DNA from: Soonwooa sp032078105
GTDB taxonomy: Bacteria > Bacteroidota > Bacteroidia > Flavobacteriales > Weeksellaceae
Direction of reading: 5' to 3'
Length of the DNA stretch: 64,000 nucleotides
Assembly: GCA_046269235.1 (NCBI GenBank)
Contig: JBJZOS010000003.1
Span: 1-64,000 of the forward strand
Position numbers and translations under genes: made by a program. Below are positions 7,097 through 16,483 of this stretch, one piece after another. How positions within the stretch are numbered: the stretch's first letter is position 1; the number at the start of each line of letters is the position of its first letter. The notes under the pieces are model-generated. The model was not told where the DNA came from and ran no database searches. It was given only the letters and a program-made list of their open reading frames with translations.

Positions 7097-7844
7097 ATGT
7101 TTTGGCGGTTTTATCCGATTTTTCATACAACCCTACGCCAGGAACCTATGAGCCTGATGATCCAATTGATTAAAATCTTTATGCCAATAAAAGAATTGGC
7201 TAAGGCTATTGGGAGCCTTTTACCACTGCCAAAACACTAGTCTTCTGCAGCGTTTTTTAGCTTCCTAATATAGAGGTGGGTTAAAAAGTGTTGGCAAGGA
7301 ATGGAAGTGAAAGGCTTCGCCTGTAACGAGGAGAAACATTTAATATAAGCCCACATTATAGGCAAAAAACTCTGACAGTTGCAGTAACTCAGTGGAAGCA
7401 ATCCCCGTAGAGCAAGGCTTTGGGTATAATGTTTGTTATGTTATTTGCTGAGGAATTCTGTGATAAAATTAATGGGACATATTTTTAAATATAATTTTAG
7501 ATATAGGAATTTCACCTAGTAAAATTGCAAATAAGAGAAATGTTAAAGAACTCAAAAAACATTGGCACTGCATAATAATTTAATATTAATGATATCAAAA
7601 TTGTAAAAAAATTACAAGTTGAAATTTCAGTTTATAAACATGGTTCCCTATTTATATAAATTTTAGAAAGAAATCTCATAGAATAAAATTTTTATGATTT
7701 TGCACGCTGAATAATAGAATTGTTAACAACTCGAATGAACATTGTAATTAATGTTAAAATATGTTAATTAACACTATATAAAAAAGACAATTATTCTAAT
7801 AGTATTTAAAATCAGTAAATTAGTGAATCACAAAAAATATTGGT
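7097..7844. other. gene-free region
   Basis: No supportable gene in about 750 bp. A small inverted repeat GCCAA...TTGGC lies at about 7172-7190. The frame running on from 7100 has several stops. The last 350 bp are very AT-rich, with a GTTAATTAAC palindrome near 7763, and probably hold the promoter of the ferritin-like relic. Confidence 0.4.
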
Positions 7845-8116
7845 ATGAAAGTAGAAGGAATGATAAAACCAAAAAAGGGTGCAGCAGAAACAGTAGAAGA
7901 ATTGTTTGAAGATTGTTTAAAAGATGCGTTAAGGGCAGAAAATGCTATAATAAAAGCATTGCCTTTAATGGTAGAAAACTGTACTTCTAAAGAATTAAAA
8001 AGCTTTACCAGAGCATTTAACAGAAGCTAAAAAAACTTCTACAAAAGATTTTGAAAGAAGAAAAAAATGCGGATAAATTTTTGAGTGATTTAGCTAAAAA
8101 AAACAAAACCTTCTAA
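7845..8116 (+). pseudogene. ferritin-like stress protein (YciE/YciF, DUF892), internally deleted and frameshifted
   Basis: The first 55 codons give the N-terminal helix of a DUF892 ferritin-like protein (VEELFEDCLKDALRAENAII followed by KALPLMVENCTSKELK). The frame is then lost. A second phase gives EHLTEAKKT and a third gives LKEEKNADKFLSDLAKKNKTF with a stop at 8114-8116, which are recognisable middle and C-terminal pieces. Most of the four-helix bundle is missing. It sits 11 bp upstream of katE, so it may once have been co-transcribed with the catalase as a stress unit. Confidence 0.75.
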
Positions 8117-8127
8117 ATAAAATTATA

Positions 8128-10254
8128 ATGAAAAAAACAGATAAAAATCTAGGAAATCCTAAAATTGATCAAATTAATCATTTCTTAACGGATAATAAGA
8201 ACAAACAATTAACGACTAATGACGGGGTTCCAATTTATGATAATAATAACACGCTAAAAGCGGGTAATCGTGGACCATCATTGCAACAAGATCATATTTA
8301 TTTTGATAAATTGATGCATTTCGATAGAGAACGTATTCCTGAACGGGTAGTACATGCACGAGGCAGTGGTGCTCATGGTGTTTTTGAAATGAACGCTGAT
8401 TTATCTAAATATACTTCGGCTGATTTTTTGCAAAAGGGAAAGAAGACACCTGTCTTTGTAAGATTTTCTACAGTAGCGGGATTTAAAGGTTCTACAGATT
8501 TGGCTCGTGATGTGCGTGGTTTTAGTGTGAAATTCTATACTGAAGAAGGTAATTTTGATTTGGTAGGAAATAATATCCCAGTATTCTTTATACAAGATGC
8601 TATGAATTTTCCGGATTTGGTACACGCCGTTAAGCCAGAGCCTCACAATGAAATGCCTCAAGCTGCATCGGCACATGATACCTTTTGGGATTTTATCTCT
8701 TTGATGCCTGAATCGGCGCACATGATTATGTGGATCATGTCGGATCGAGCGATACCTAGAAGTTTACGTATGATGGAAGGTTTTGGAGTTCACACATTCA
8801 AATTAGTTAATCAAGAAGGAAAAGGTACATTTGTAAAATTTCATTGGAAACCTAAATTAGGTGTGCACGGTGTGGCTTGGCAAGAAGCACAGAAAATTTC
8901 AGGTTACAATTCAGATTTTCATCGACAAGATTTATGGGAAGCGATAGATAAAGGAAATTTTCCACAATGGGAATTAGGTGTACAATTGATTCCTGAAGAA
9001 GATGAAGAAAAGTATTCTTTCGATATTCTAGATGCTACCAAATTAGTTCCAGAAGAATTAGTTCCGGTGCAAATTGTTGGTACCATGACTTTGAATAGAA
9101 ATCCAGAAAATTTCTTTGCAGAAACTGAGCAAGCAGCCTTCGATCCCGGTAGATTGGTACCTGGTATTGATTTCTCAAATGATCCTTTATTGCAAGGAAG
9201 AATTTTCTCCTATATGGATACACAAAACTACCGTTTAGGTGGACCTAATTTTCATGAATTACCAATTAATAGATCCATTAATCAAAAAACGAACAACCAA
9301 AAAGATGGTTTTGGAAGACAAGATATTTTGAAAGGAGATGTTAGTTATTTTCCTAATAGCAAAGCCGCAGGTTGTCCTTACCACGCAATGTTAAAAGGAG
9401 AAACTGGTTTTCAATCCCATCAAGAACCGATCAATGCAAAAAAAGTACGCGAAAGAAGTACATCATTTGCCGATCACTTTTCTCAAGCGCGTTTGTTTTT
9501 CAAATCACAAGCTCCACACGAGCAACAGCATATCATTAATGCTTTAACTTTTGAATTAAGTAAAGTTAATGATCCTAAGATAAGAGAACGACAAGTGGCT
9601 ATTTTAAATCAAATAGATAATGAATTAGCGAAAAAAGTGGGCGATAATTTAAATATTATACCAGCAAGAGAATTGGATGAATTAACGTTGAAATTTGCAA
9701 GACAAAATCATCCCGATTATCCCATACAGCCAAAAAAAGCAGAGGTCGAAAAATCAGAAGCACTTTCGATGGTAGTTAAAAAAGGGGAAGGTACGATAGA
9801 AACACGTAAAGTAGCTTTTCTATTGGAAAACGGAAGTTCTAAGAAAAGCGCGGATGTAGTAAAAAAAGCCTTAGAGGCAGAGGGAGCTGAAGTCGTCTTA
9901 ATTGCACCAACAGTGGGCTTATTTGCATTTAGTGAAGGCCAGACAGAAGAAATTCAACATACTTATGATACAGAAGCATCAGTTTGTTATGATGCTGTAT
10001 TTACACCAAGCGGAGCAGAAAAAGGATTGGCTAAAAATGCTGATTATTTTGCATTTATAAACGAAACATATCGTCATTGTAAAGTATTAGCTTTTGCGAA
10101 AGGAACTGAGGCATTATTGGAAAAATCATTCGTTGAAAAAGACAAAGGCGTTATTCTGGAATCAGAAGACACCAATTGGACAAAAACAATGGTTGAAGTA
10201 ATGAAACAGCATAGAGTTTGGGAACGTGAGGAGTTAAGAAAAGTACCTGTATAA
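8128..10254 (+). CDS. katE: large-subunit catalase HPII
   Basis: A 708-residue clade 2 heme catalase that disproportionates hydrogen peroxide in the cytosol. The distal histidine lies in VVHARGSGAHG (His76) and the distal asparagine in DLVGNNIPVFF (Asn149). The proximal heme tyrosine sits in RIFSYMDTQNYRLG. The extra C-terminal domain from about residue 555 (ETRKVAFLLENG onward) is the DJ-1/class I amidotransferase-like domain found only in large catalases. Length is near that of E. coli HPII (753). It appears intact, while the catalase-peroxidase katG elsewhere in the window (57288-58987) is destroyed, so this may be the main peroxide-removing enzyme. Confidence 0.95.
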   Translation: MKKTDKNLGNPKIDQINHFLTDNKNKQLTTNDGVPIYDNNNTLKAGNRGPSLQQDHIYFDKLMHFDRERIPERVVHARGSGAHGVFEMNADLSKYTSADFLQKGKKTPVFVRFSTVAGFKGSTDLARDVRGFSVKFYTEEGNFDLVGNNIPVFFIQDAMNFPDLVHAVKPEPHNEMPQAASAHDTFWDFISLMPESAHMIMWIMSDRAIPRSLRMMEGFGVHTFKLVNQEGKGTFVKFHWKPKLGVHGVAWQEAQKISGYNSDFHRQDLWEAIDKGNFPQWELGVQLIPEEDEEKYSFDILDATKLVPEELVPVQIVGTMTLNRNPENFFAETEQAAFDPGRLVPGIDFSNDPLLQGRIFSYMDTQNYRLGGPNFHELPINRSINQKTNNQKDGFGRQDILKGDVSYFPNSKAAGCPYHAMLKGETGFQSHQEPINAKKVRERSTSFADHFSQARLFFKSQAPHEQQHIINALTFELSKVNDPKIRERQVAILNQIDNELAKKVGDNLNIIPARELDELTLKFARQNHPDYPIQPKKAEVEKSEALSMVVKKGEGTIETRKVAFLLENGSSKKSADVVKKALEAEGAEVVLIAPTVGLFAFSEGQTEEIQHTYDTEASVCYDAVFTPSGAEKGLAKNADYFAFINETYRHCKVLAFAKGTEALLEKSFVEKDKGVILESEDTNWTKTMVEVMKQHRVWEREELRKVPV

Positions 10255-10263
10255 TATAATGTA

Positions 10264-10289
10264 AACGCTCCCTCTATGGGAGCGTTTTG
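10264..10289 (+). terminator. rho-independent terminator of katE
   Basis: ACGCTCCC (10265-10272) and GGGAGCGT (10278-10285) with a 5-nt loop, followed by T's. Confidence 0.8.
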
Positions 10290-10304
10290 TACAAATTAAA
10301 AGTT

Positions 10305-10514
10305 ATGATATTGCAATCATTACCTACAATTTATGTAGATACACCTTTAGGAAAGGGTCATTGTATTTTTATTACTGATTATGGCATGCACCAAAATTCA
10401 TGCTGCCTAGTTGTATTAGAAAAAGATAGAATAGTCAAACATTTTGATTCGAATGATCTAATTAGTTGTACGAATTTTACGTATCACATTAACATTGAAA
10501 ACAATAGTCATTAA
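10305..10514 (+). CDS. small hypothetical protein
   Basis: A 69-residue protein starting at the ATG at 10305; a TTG further upstream lies inside the katE terminator and is unlikely. The sequence contains TPLGKGHCIFITDYGMHQNS followed by CCLVVLEKDRI, a beta-rich pattern of a compact single domain. I do not recognise the family. It lies 49 bp before the ligase-associated cluster in the same direction, so co-transcription is possible but no functional link can be shown. Confidence 0.65.
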   Translation: MILQSLPTIYVDTPLGKGHCIFITDYGMHQNSCCLVVLEKDRIVKHFDSNDLISCTNFTYHINIENNSH

Positions 10515-10563
10515 ATAAATATTTAAAATACATTAGCCTTACATCATTTTAAAAATTTTAAAT

Positions 10564-11571
10564 ATGTTACTCCTTAAGTATACAAATAAAGGTATTTATT
10601 GTATTCCAGGTAAATTTTATATAGATCCGTGGCGACCAGTCGATTTGGCGCTAATTACTCATGGTCATGCCGATCATGCGAGCAGTGGTATGAAAAAATA
10701 TTTATGCCATCATTTTACCAAACCTATCTTACATTCGAGGATTGGTAAAGACATTGTTTGTCAAAGTGTTGAATATGGCGAAATTCTGAATATAAACGGT
10801 GTAAAAGTTTCATTTCATCCAGCAGGTCACATCATCGGTTCTGCTCAAATCCGAATGGAATATAAAGGTTATGTATCGGTTGTTTCTGGCGATTATAAAA
10901 TTCAGGATGATGGTATTTCAACACCATTTGAAGCGGTAAAATGCCATGAATTTGTTTCTGAAAGTACTTTTGGATTACCTATTTACAATTGGCTTTCGGT
11001 GGAGGTGCAAGAGCAGCAAATGAGAGATTGGGTTGAAAAAAATCGTTCGAATGGTAAAACTTCAGTATTTATAGGTTATTCATTAGGTAAATCTCAACGT
11101 ATTATGAAAGCCTTAGATGGCATGGGAGAGCTTTTTGTGCATTATTCCATCGCCAAACTTAATGAAGCCTACAAAAGTGTAGGCGTACAGCTACCAGATT
11201 ATACCAGCCTTGATTTGCGTGAGGATAAAAAACATCTGGATGGCAAAATTGTACTTTTGCCCCCCGCTTTGGTTGACAATCCTGCCATGAAAAAAATCCC
11301 TAACGTGGCTTATGCCATTTGCTCGGGTTGGATGCAAATTCGAGGTGCGAGAAGGTGGCGCAGTGCTGATGCGGGTTTTGCTATAAGTGATCATGCCGAT
11401 TGGAACGGTCTAATTACTGCAATTAAAGCTACAGAAGCAGAAAAAGTACATATCACACATGGGCAAACTGCAGTTTTTACTAAATATTTAAATGAAATCG
11501 GAATTTCTGCTTTCGAACTGAAAACACAATTTGGTGACGAAGAAGAAAAGATCGAAAATACCTCACAATGA
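10564..11571 (+). CDS. ligase-associated DNA exonuclease (MBL fold)
   Basis: A 335-residue metallo-beta-lactamase/beta-CASP-type nuclease. The metal-binding motif THGHADHAS (His33, His35, Asp37, His38) is intact, and further histidines occur in GHIIGSAQ and in the C-terminal ISDHADW and THGQ segments. It belongs to the family always found with an ATP-dependent ligase and a Lhr-type helicase, related to Artemis/SNM1 DNA end-processing nucleases. It is the first gene of four overlapping genes; its TGA overlaps the ligase ATG (ATGA), so translation is probably coupled. A role in trimming ends before ligation is inference from the family. Confidence 0.92.
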   Translation: MLLLKYTNKGIYCIPGKFYIDPWRPVDLALITHGHADHASSGMKKYLCHHFTKPILHSRIGKDIVCQSVEYGEILNINGVKVSFHPAGHIIGSAQIRMEYKGYVSVVSGDYKIQDDGISTPFEAVKCHEFVSESTFGLPIYNWLSVEVQEQQMRDWVEKNRSNGKTSVFIGYSLGKSQRIMKALDGMGELFVHYSIAKLNEAYKSVGVQLPDYTSLDLREDKKHLDGKIVLLPPALVDNPAMKKIPNVAYAICSGWMQIRGARRWRSADAGFAISDHADWNGLITAIKATEAEKVHITHGQTAVFTKYLNEIGISAFELKTQFGDEEEKIENTSQ

Positions 11572-13148
11572 AAGATTTTGCCAACCTAATCAATATTTTG
11601 GATAGTACCAATAAAACCTCTTTGAAACAAGAAGCTATTTTAGAGTTTCTCAACGTGGCAAGCTCTTCCGATAAAGTTTGGTTTTTAGCACTTTTTACTG
11701 GCAAAAAGCCTAAGAGAAATATCAATTCCAACCTCATGAAAATGTGGGCAATGGAAGTGGCACAAATCCCAGAATGGTTGTTTATAGAAAGTTATACTTC
11801 AGTTGGAGATTTAGGAGAAACAATCGCTTTACTGTTACCACCGCCCAAACAAAAAATAGAACTTTCGCTCTCTGGATGGATGTCCAAAATAATTCAACTC
11901 AAAGACAAAACTGAGGAAGAGAAAAAAGAATTTGTGTTGCAAGCTTGGCAAAGTTTGGACCTTATTGAACGGTTTATTTTTAACAAACTTTTAGGTGGGA
12001 GTTTCCGAATCGGAGTTTCATCCAAAACATTAATCAATTCTTTAGCTAAATTTTATACGATTGATCCAAGTGCCGTTGCACATAGTATCATGGGTGATTG
12101 GGATCCGTCGGAAGTAAATTTTCATGATTTGGTAACAGGTGTTTATACCAATACCAATTTATCTAAACCCTATCCATTTTGTCTAGCTTATCCTTTAGAA
12201 AAATCATTAGAGGAATTAGGACAACCGCAAGAGTGGTTGGTAGAGTATAAATGGGACGGCATAAGAGGTCAATTCATTAAAAGAAATGCTGAAGTTTTTA
12301 TATGGTCGCGCGGGGAAGAGTTAGTGACAGATCAGTTTCCAGAAATAAGAGATGAATTACTAAAATGGAAAGGAAATTTTGTATTTGATGGAGAGATATT
12401 AGCCTACAAAGAGGGGAAGGTACTTAATTTTAATGAATTACAAAAAAGATTAAATCGTAAAAAATTATCGAAAAAGATGCTCGAAGAAATTCCGATTGTT
12501 GTTTATGCTTATGATTTACTAGAAACAGAATTCGAAGATTATCGAGAACAAACTATGGTGTTGAGAAGAAGTGCATTAGAAGAACTTTTAGAAGAAAATC
12601 CATCAGAAAAAATCATAATCTCGCAAAAAATTGACTATATTAATTGGGAAGAGTTATCTCAAATTAGAGAAAGTTCAAAAGATCTAAATTCTGAAGGTTT
12701 AATGTTGAAAAATTCAAACTCTGTGTATCATTCTGGTCGTAAAAAAGGCGATTGGTGGAAGTGGAAACTGGATCCAATGACGATAGATGCGGTTTTAATT
12801 TATGCTCAAAAAGGCAGCGGAAGACGTAGTGGTTATTATACTGACTATACATTTGCTGTAAAAGATGGTGAAAAATTGGTCACGATTGCCAAAGCCTATT
12901 CTGGATTAACAGATGCCGAAATTGAAGAAGTGAGTAGGTTTATTAGTAAAAACGTCGTGGAGAAATTCGGTCCTGTACGTACCGTGAAACCAAAACTGGT
13001 TTTTGAAATTGCATTTGAAGGAATAGGCTTTAGTACTAGGCATAAATCGGGCGTGGCACTACGGTTTCCACGTATTTTGCGTTGGAGAAAAGATAAAGTA
13101 ATAGCTGAAATTGACGATATTGAAGACATCAAAAAACTGATTACATGA
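11568..13148 (+). CDS. ATP-dependent DNA ligase (ligase-associated cluster type)
   Basis: A 526-residue ATP-dependent ligase with an N-terminal DNA-binding region, an adenylation domain and an OB-fold. The AMP-accepting lysine is Lys228 in VEYKWDGIRGQ (motif I, KxDG). Later motifs include FDGEILAY (motif III), SEGLMLKN (IV) and WWKWKLDP (V). It seals nicks using ATP, distinct from the NAD-dependent replicative LigA. It overlaps both neighbours by 4 bp. The cluster context indicates DNA repair, although the lesion handled is not established. Confidence 0.93.
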   Translation: MKDFANLINILDSTNKTSLKQEAILEFLNVASSSDKVWFLALFTGKKPKRNINSNLMKMWAMEVAQIPEWLFIESYTSVGDLGETIALLLPPPKQKIELSLSGWMSKIIQLKDKTEEEKKEFVLQAWQSLDLIERFIFNKLLGGSFRIGVSSKTLINSLAKFYTIDPSAVAHSIMGDWDPSEVNFHDLVTGVYTNTNLSKPYPFCLAYPLEKSLEELGQPQEWLVEYKWDGIRGQFIKRNAEVFIWSRGEELVTDQFPEIRDELLKWKGNFVFDGEILAYKEGKVLNFNELQKRLNRKKLSKKMLEEIPIVVYAYDLLETEFEDYREQTMVLRRSALEELLEENPSEKIIISQKIDYINWEELSQIRESSKDLNSEGLMLKNSNSVYHSGRKKGDWWKWKLDPMTIDAVLIYAQKGSGRRSGYYTDYTFAVKDGEKLVTIAKAYSGLTDAEIEEVSRFISKNVVEKFGPVRTVKPKLVFEIAFEGIGFSTRHKSGVALRFPRILRWRKDKVIAEIDDIEDIKKLIT

Positions 13149-15610
13149 CACAGAAATTTGAACAAAAGCAAGGCTATACGATTATCCACAATTGGTTGGC
13201 AGAGAAACAAATGTCACCTTTCAACTTTCAAAAAGAAACTTGGCAACGCTTTGCTAATGGATATTCTGGAATGGTGATTGCGCCTACAGGCTTCGGAAAA
13301 ACTTATTCGATTTTTGTTGCTGTGTTGATCGATTTTCTTACTCATCCTGAAAAATATAAAGCAGGTTTAAAACTCATCTGGATCACGCCGTTGCGTTCTT
13401 TAGCAAAAGATTTGGCAAGAGCCATGCAAGAAGCGATTGATGAAATTGGTATGGATTGGACGGTTGAAACCCGAAATGGCGATACCGATCCTAAAGCAAA
13501 AGCCCGACAAACCAAGAAAATGCCCGATATTCTTCTGGTAACGCCCGAAAGTTTACATTTATTATTAGCACAAAAAGACAATCATAAATTTTTTAAAAAT
13601 CTAAAATGTGTTGCTGTAGACGAATGGCACGAACTGTTGAGCTCCAAACGCGGGGTAATGGTAGAATTGGCTTTGGCGAAACTTCAGTTTGACATTCCAC
13701 AATTGAGGATTTGGGGCATTACGGCAACCATTGGAAATGTGGATCAAGCGCTAGATGTTTTGTTACCCAATGCGACAAAGAGGACAAAAATCGTAGCTAA
13801 AGAAAAGAAGAAAATTGAGATTGTTTCTGTATTTCCGAAGGAAGTAGAATTGCTACCTTGGGCAGGACATTTAGGCGGGAAATTGGTGGATGAAGTTGTG
13901 GGTATTATATTAAACAGCACTTCCACTTTAGTGTTTACCAATACCAGAAGTCAATCTGAGATGTGGTACCAACTTCTATTAGATGCTCATCCTGATTTTG
14001 CTGGACAAATCGCTTTACATCACGGTTCTATTGACTCCCAATTGAGAGAATGGGTGGAAGATAATCTGAACTCGGGAGTTTTAAAAGCGGTTGTTGCGAC
14101 CTCTTCTCTCGATTTGGGTGTCGATTTCAAACCTGTGGATACCGTCATTCAAATTGGTTCTAGCAAAGGCGTCGCACGTTTTATGCAGAGGGCAGGGCGC
14201 AGTGGACATTCGCCTTTTGAAACTTCAAAAATATACTTTGTCCCAACCCATTCTTTGGAACTTGTGGAAGCGGCAGCTTTAAAAGAAGCTGTTAAAAATA
14301 GAGTGATTGAAAATAGAGAACCTTTCATTTTAGCGTATGATGTTCTTGTTCAATTTATAGTGACTTGTGCTTTGGGAGGCGGATTTTTCCCTGAAGACAT
14401 GAAAAGCATTATTAAATCGACTTATTCTTTTGCTGATCTAAGTGATGATGAATGGATGTGGTGCTTGTTATTTATTACGCAAGGTGGTAAAACCGGTAAA
14501 AATTATGAAGAGTTTCATAAAGTTGTAAAAACTGAAGAAGGAAAATATATTGTTGAAAAACGAAAAATAGGAATGCTTCATCGCATGAATATTGGCGCTA
14601 TTGTGAGCGATTCTATGCTTCGTGTAAAATTTCTTTCTGGAGGTTATATTGGGATGATCGAAGAGTATTTCATTAGCAAACTTAAAAAAGGAGATAAATT
14701 TGTTCTAGCAGGGAGAGTTTTGGAATACGCCATGCTCAAAGAAATGACGGTCTATGTTAAATCATCTTCAGGCAAGGCGATTACACCGAGTTGGCTGGGC
14801 GGAAGACTTCCATTAAGTACTAATTTAAGTTTCTTTCTGAGAAAAAAACTGGCCGATTCTTTATCTCCAAATTCTAAAGAAAAAGAGCTTCAATTTTTGC
14901 ATCCTTTATTAATCAATCAAAACGAAAAATCGCACATCCCCAAAGAAGATGAATTTTTGGTGGAACAAATAAAAACGCGCGAAGGCTATCACTTATTTTT
15001 TTATCCTTTTGAAGGGCGTTTGGTGCATGAAGTGATGGCTGGATTGATGGCCTATCGTATCAGTAAATTGTATCCCATCAGTTTTTCTATGGCCATGAAT
15101 GATTATGGTTTTGAGTTATTTTCGGATCAGGAAATTCTTCTTAATGAAGACGATTTACATAAGATATTGTCCAAAGATCATTTAATGGAAGATGTCATCA
15201 GTAGCGTAAATGCCACCGAAATGGCGAAACGAAAGTTTCGAGATATTGCAGTCATCTCTGGAATGGTAATGCAAACCTTGCCTGGAAGACAAATTAACAA
15301 CCGATCCTTACAATCTTCCTCAGGAATTATTTTCTCAGTTTTAGAAGAGTATGATCCAGAAAATTTATTACTGAGACAAGCATATAATGAAGTGTTTAAT
15401 CAGCAATTGGAAGAAGTCCGATTGAGGGCTGCGTTTGATAGAATTTCGAAAAGTAAAATTGTTTATAAATTCTCAAATCAGTTTACACCGTTAAGTTTCC
15501 CAATAAAAGTGGACAGTTTACGCCAATCTTTGTCAAGTGAAGATTTAGGAACTAGAATTAGAAAAATGCAAGAAAGAAATCTAACTAAAAAAACGAAAAA
15601 GAAATTATGA
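13145..15610 (+). CDS. ligase-associated DEXH-box helicase (Lhr family)
   Basis: An 821-residue superfamily 2 helicase of the Lhr-core type. Walker A is APTGFGKT (residues 46-53), the Walker B box reads VDEWHE instead of DEAD/DEAH, motif III is GITATIG, and motif VI reads FMQRAGRSGHS. The C-terminal third has the winged-helix and Lhr-specific domains. Lhr-core proteins translocate 3' to 5' on single-stranded DNA and are ATP-driven. It is translationally coupled by ATGA overlaps to the ligase and to pdeM, the fixed order of this repair cluster. Confidence 0.93.
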   Translation: MTQKFEQKQGYTIIHNWLAEKQMSPFNFQKETWQRFANGYSGMVIAPTGFGKTYSIFVAVLIDFLTHPEKYKAGLKLIWITPLRSLAKDLARAMQEAIDEIGMDWTVETRNGDTDPKAKARQTKKMPDILLVTPESLHLLLAQKDNHKFFKNLKCVAVDEWHELLSSKRGVMVELALAKLQFDIPQLRIWGITATIGNVDQALDVLLPNATKRTKIVAKEKKKIEIVSVFPKEVELLPWAGHLGGKLVDEVVGIILNSTSTLVFTNTRSQSEMWYQLLLDAHPDFAGQIALHHGSIDSQLREWVEDNLNSGVLKAVVATSSLDLGVDFKPVDTVIQIGSSKGVARFMQRAGRSGHSPFETSKIYFVPTHSLELVEAAALKEAVKNRVIENREPFILAYDVLVQFIVTCALGGGFFPEDMKSIIKSTYSFADLSDDEWMWCLLFITQGGKTGKNYEEFHKVVKTEEGKYIVEKRKIGMLHRMNIGAIVSDSMLRVKFLSGGYIGMIEEYFISKLKKGDKFVLAGRVLEYAMLKEMTVYVKSSSGKAITPSWLGGRLPLSTNLSFFLRKKLADSLSPNSKEKELQFLHPLLINQNEKSHIPKEDEFLVEQIKTREGYHLFFYPFEGRLVHEVMAGLMAYRISKLYPISFSMAMNDYGFELFSDQEILLNEDDLHKILSKDHLMEDVISSVNATEMAKRKFRDIAVISGMVMQTLPGRQINNRSLQSSSGIIFSVLEEYDPENLLLRQAYNEVFNQQLEEVRLRAAFDRISKSKIVYKFSNQFTPLSFPIKVDSLRQSLSSEDLGTRIRKMQERNLTKKTKKKL

Positions 15611-16251
15611 TGTTCGTAGAAGAGATCGTTTTTAATGATGAAACGTGGATTTTAACCAACCAAAGAGCCCTCTACTGGACATCGCAGAATGCTGTGGTTT
15701 TATCAGATTTACATTTAGGAAAAACAGCTCATTTTCGTAAAAACGGAATCGCTTTGCCTTCACAACTCATACACAAAGATTTGGAACGTTTGGCGAACAT
15801 GGTTGAGTATTTTTCAGCATCAAAAGTTTTTGTGGTTGGAGATTTTTTACATGCAGGAAAAAATTCGGAACTGGCGCATTTTAAAAATTGGAAACAACAA
15901 TTTCCACAACTCGAAATTATTCTAATTAAAGGAAATCACGACCGAATTGCAGAGCAGCATTTGCAAGAAATTGGCGTTACGAAAATTCACTCTTCTTATA
16001 TACACAAGAATATTCAACTCATTCATGAATGTGTTTCTGAATCGGATTTTTTCACTATTTCAGGACACATTCATCCAGGGATTTCCTTGCGACTTACCAC
16101 TAAAAAACATCTTAAATTACCATGTTTTGTTGTTCAATCTACCGGAATTATTCTTCCAGCTTTTAGTAGTTTTACAGGGCTAGACACGAAGGAAATAGAG
16201 GGGGATGCAACGTTTTATGCTTTTAGTGAAGAAGGCATTTTCGCTATTTAA
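15607..16251 (+). CDS. pdeM: ligase-associated DNA damage response endonuclease PdeM
   Basis: A 214-residue calcineurin-like metallophosphoesterase with the usual metal motifs in order: LSDLHLGK, VGDFLHAG, KGNHD, and SGHIHPG. It is the last gene of the cluster and overlaps the helicase by 4 bp. A second ATG follows directly (MMF), so the start is one of two adjacent codons. Family members are predicted DNA nucleases of repair cassettes. No terminator is evident directly after it. Confidence 0.9.
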   Translation: MMFVEEIVFNDETWILTNQRALYWTSQNAVVLSDLHLGKTAHFRKNGIALPSQLIHKDLERLANMVEYFSASKVFVVGDFLHAGKNSELAHFKNWKQQFPQLEIILIKGNHDRIAEQHLQEIGVTKIHSSYIHKNIQLIHECVSESDFFTISGHIHPGISLRLTTKKHLKLPCFVVQSTGIILPAFSSFTGLDTKEIEGDATFYAFSEEGIFAI

Positions 16252-16267
16252 CGAATAAACTTAAGTT

Positions 16268-16483
16268 TCAATCAGGAATCAATTTCTGTAAATCTTTAAA
16301 AGGCAGTGCTTCATAATGAATTTTAAGATCGCCATATTGTCCTGATGCCACTTGCATAGGTTCTGTACCTGCTCGAAATTGCCCTGTCGTAATTCCTTTT
16401 TCAGCGTTCATTGAAATAGAATGCCAATTAAGCAATACTTCTTCCGACATTGTTTGTTGGAAGGTATGGTAGGTGAGATGCAT
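16268..16483 (-). pseudogene. Fic family protein, internal fragment
   Basis: The 71-residue minus-strand frame contains LLNWHSISMNAEKG followed by FRAGTEPMQVASGQYGDL and KIHYEALP. These match the segment of DUF4172-type Fic proteins (L..WH..LM.G...G..R...EPMQVVSG...G...VH[FY]EAP) that lies before the catalytic HPF[DE]x2GR core. The core itself and the N-terminal domain are absent, so the fragment cannot be an active AMP transferase. It is convergent with pdeM and runs into a DUF6029 relic of opposite orientation, marking a deletion junction near 16480. Confidence 0.7.

Noticed and set aside
7172..7220. Small inverted repeats GCCAA/TTGGC and AGGCT/AGCCT as a regulatory RNA
   Set aside because: The arms are only five bases and there is no promoter or terminator around them.
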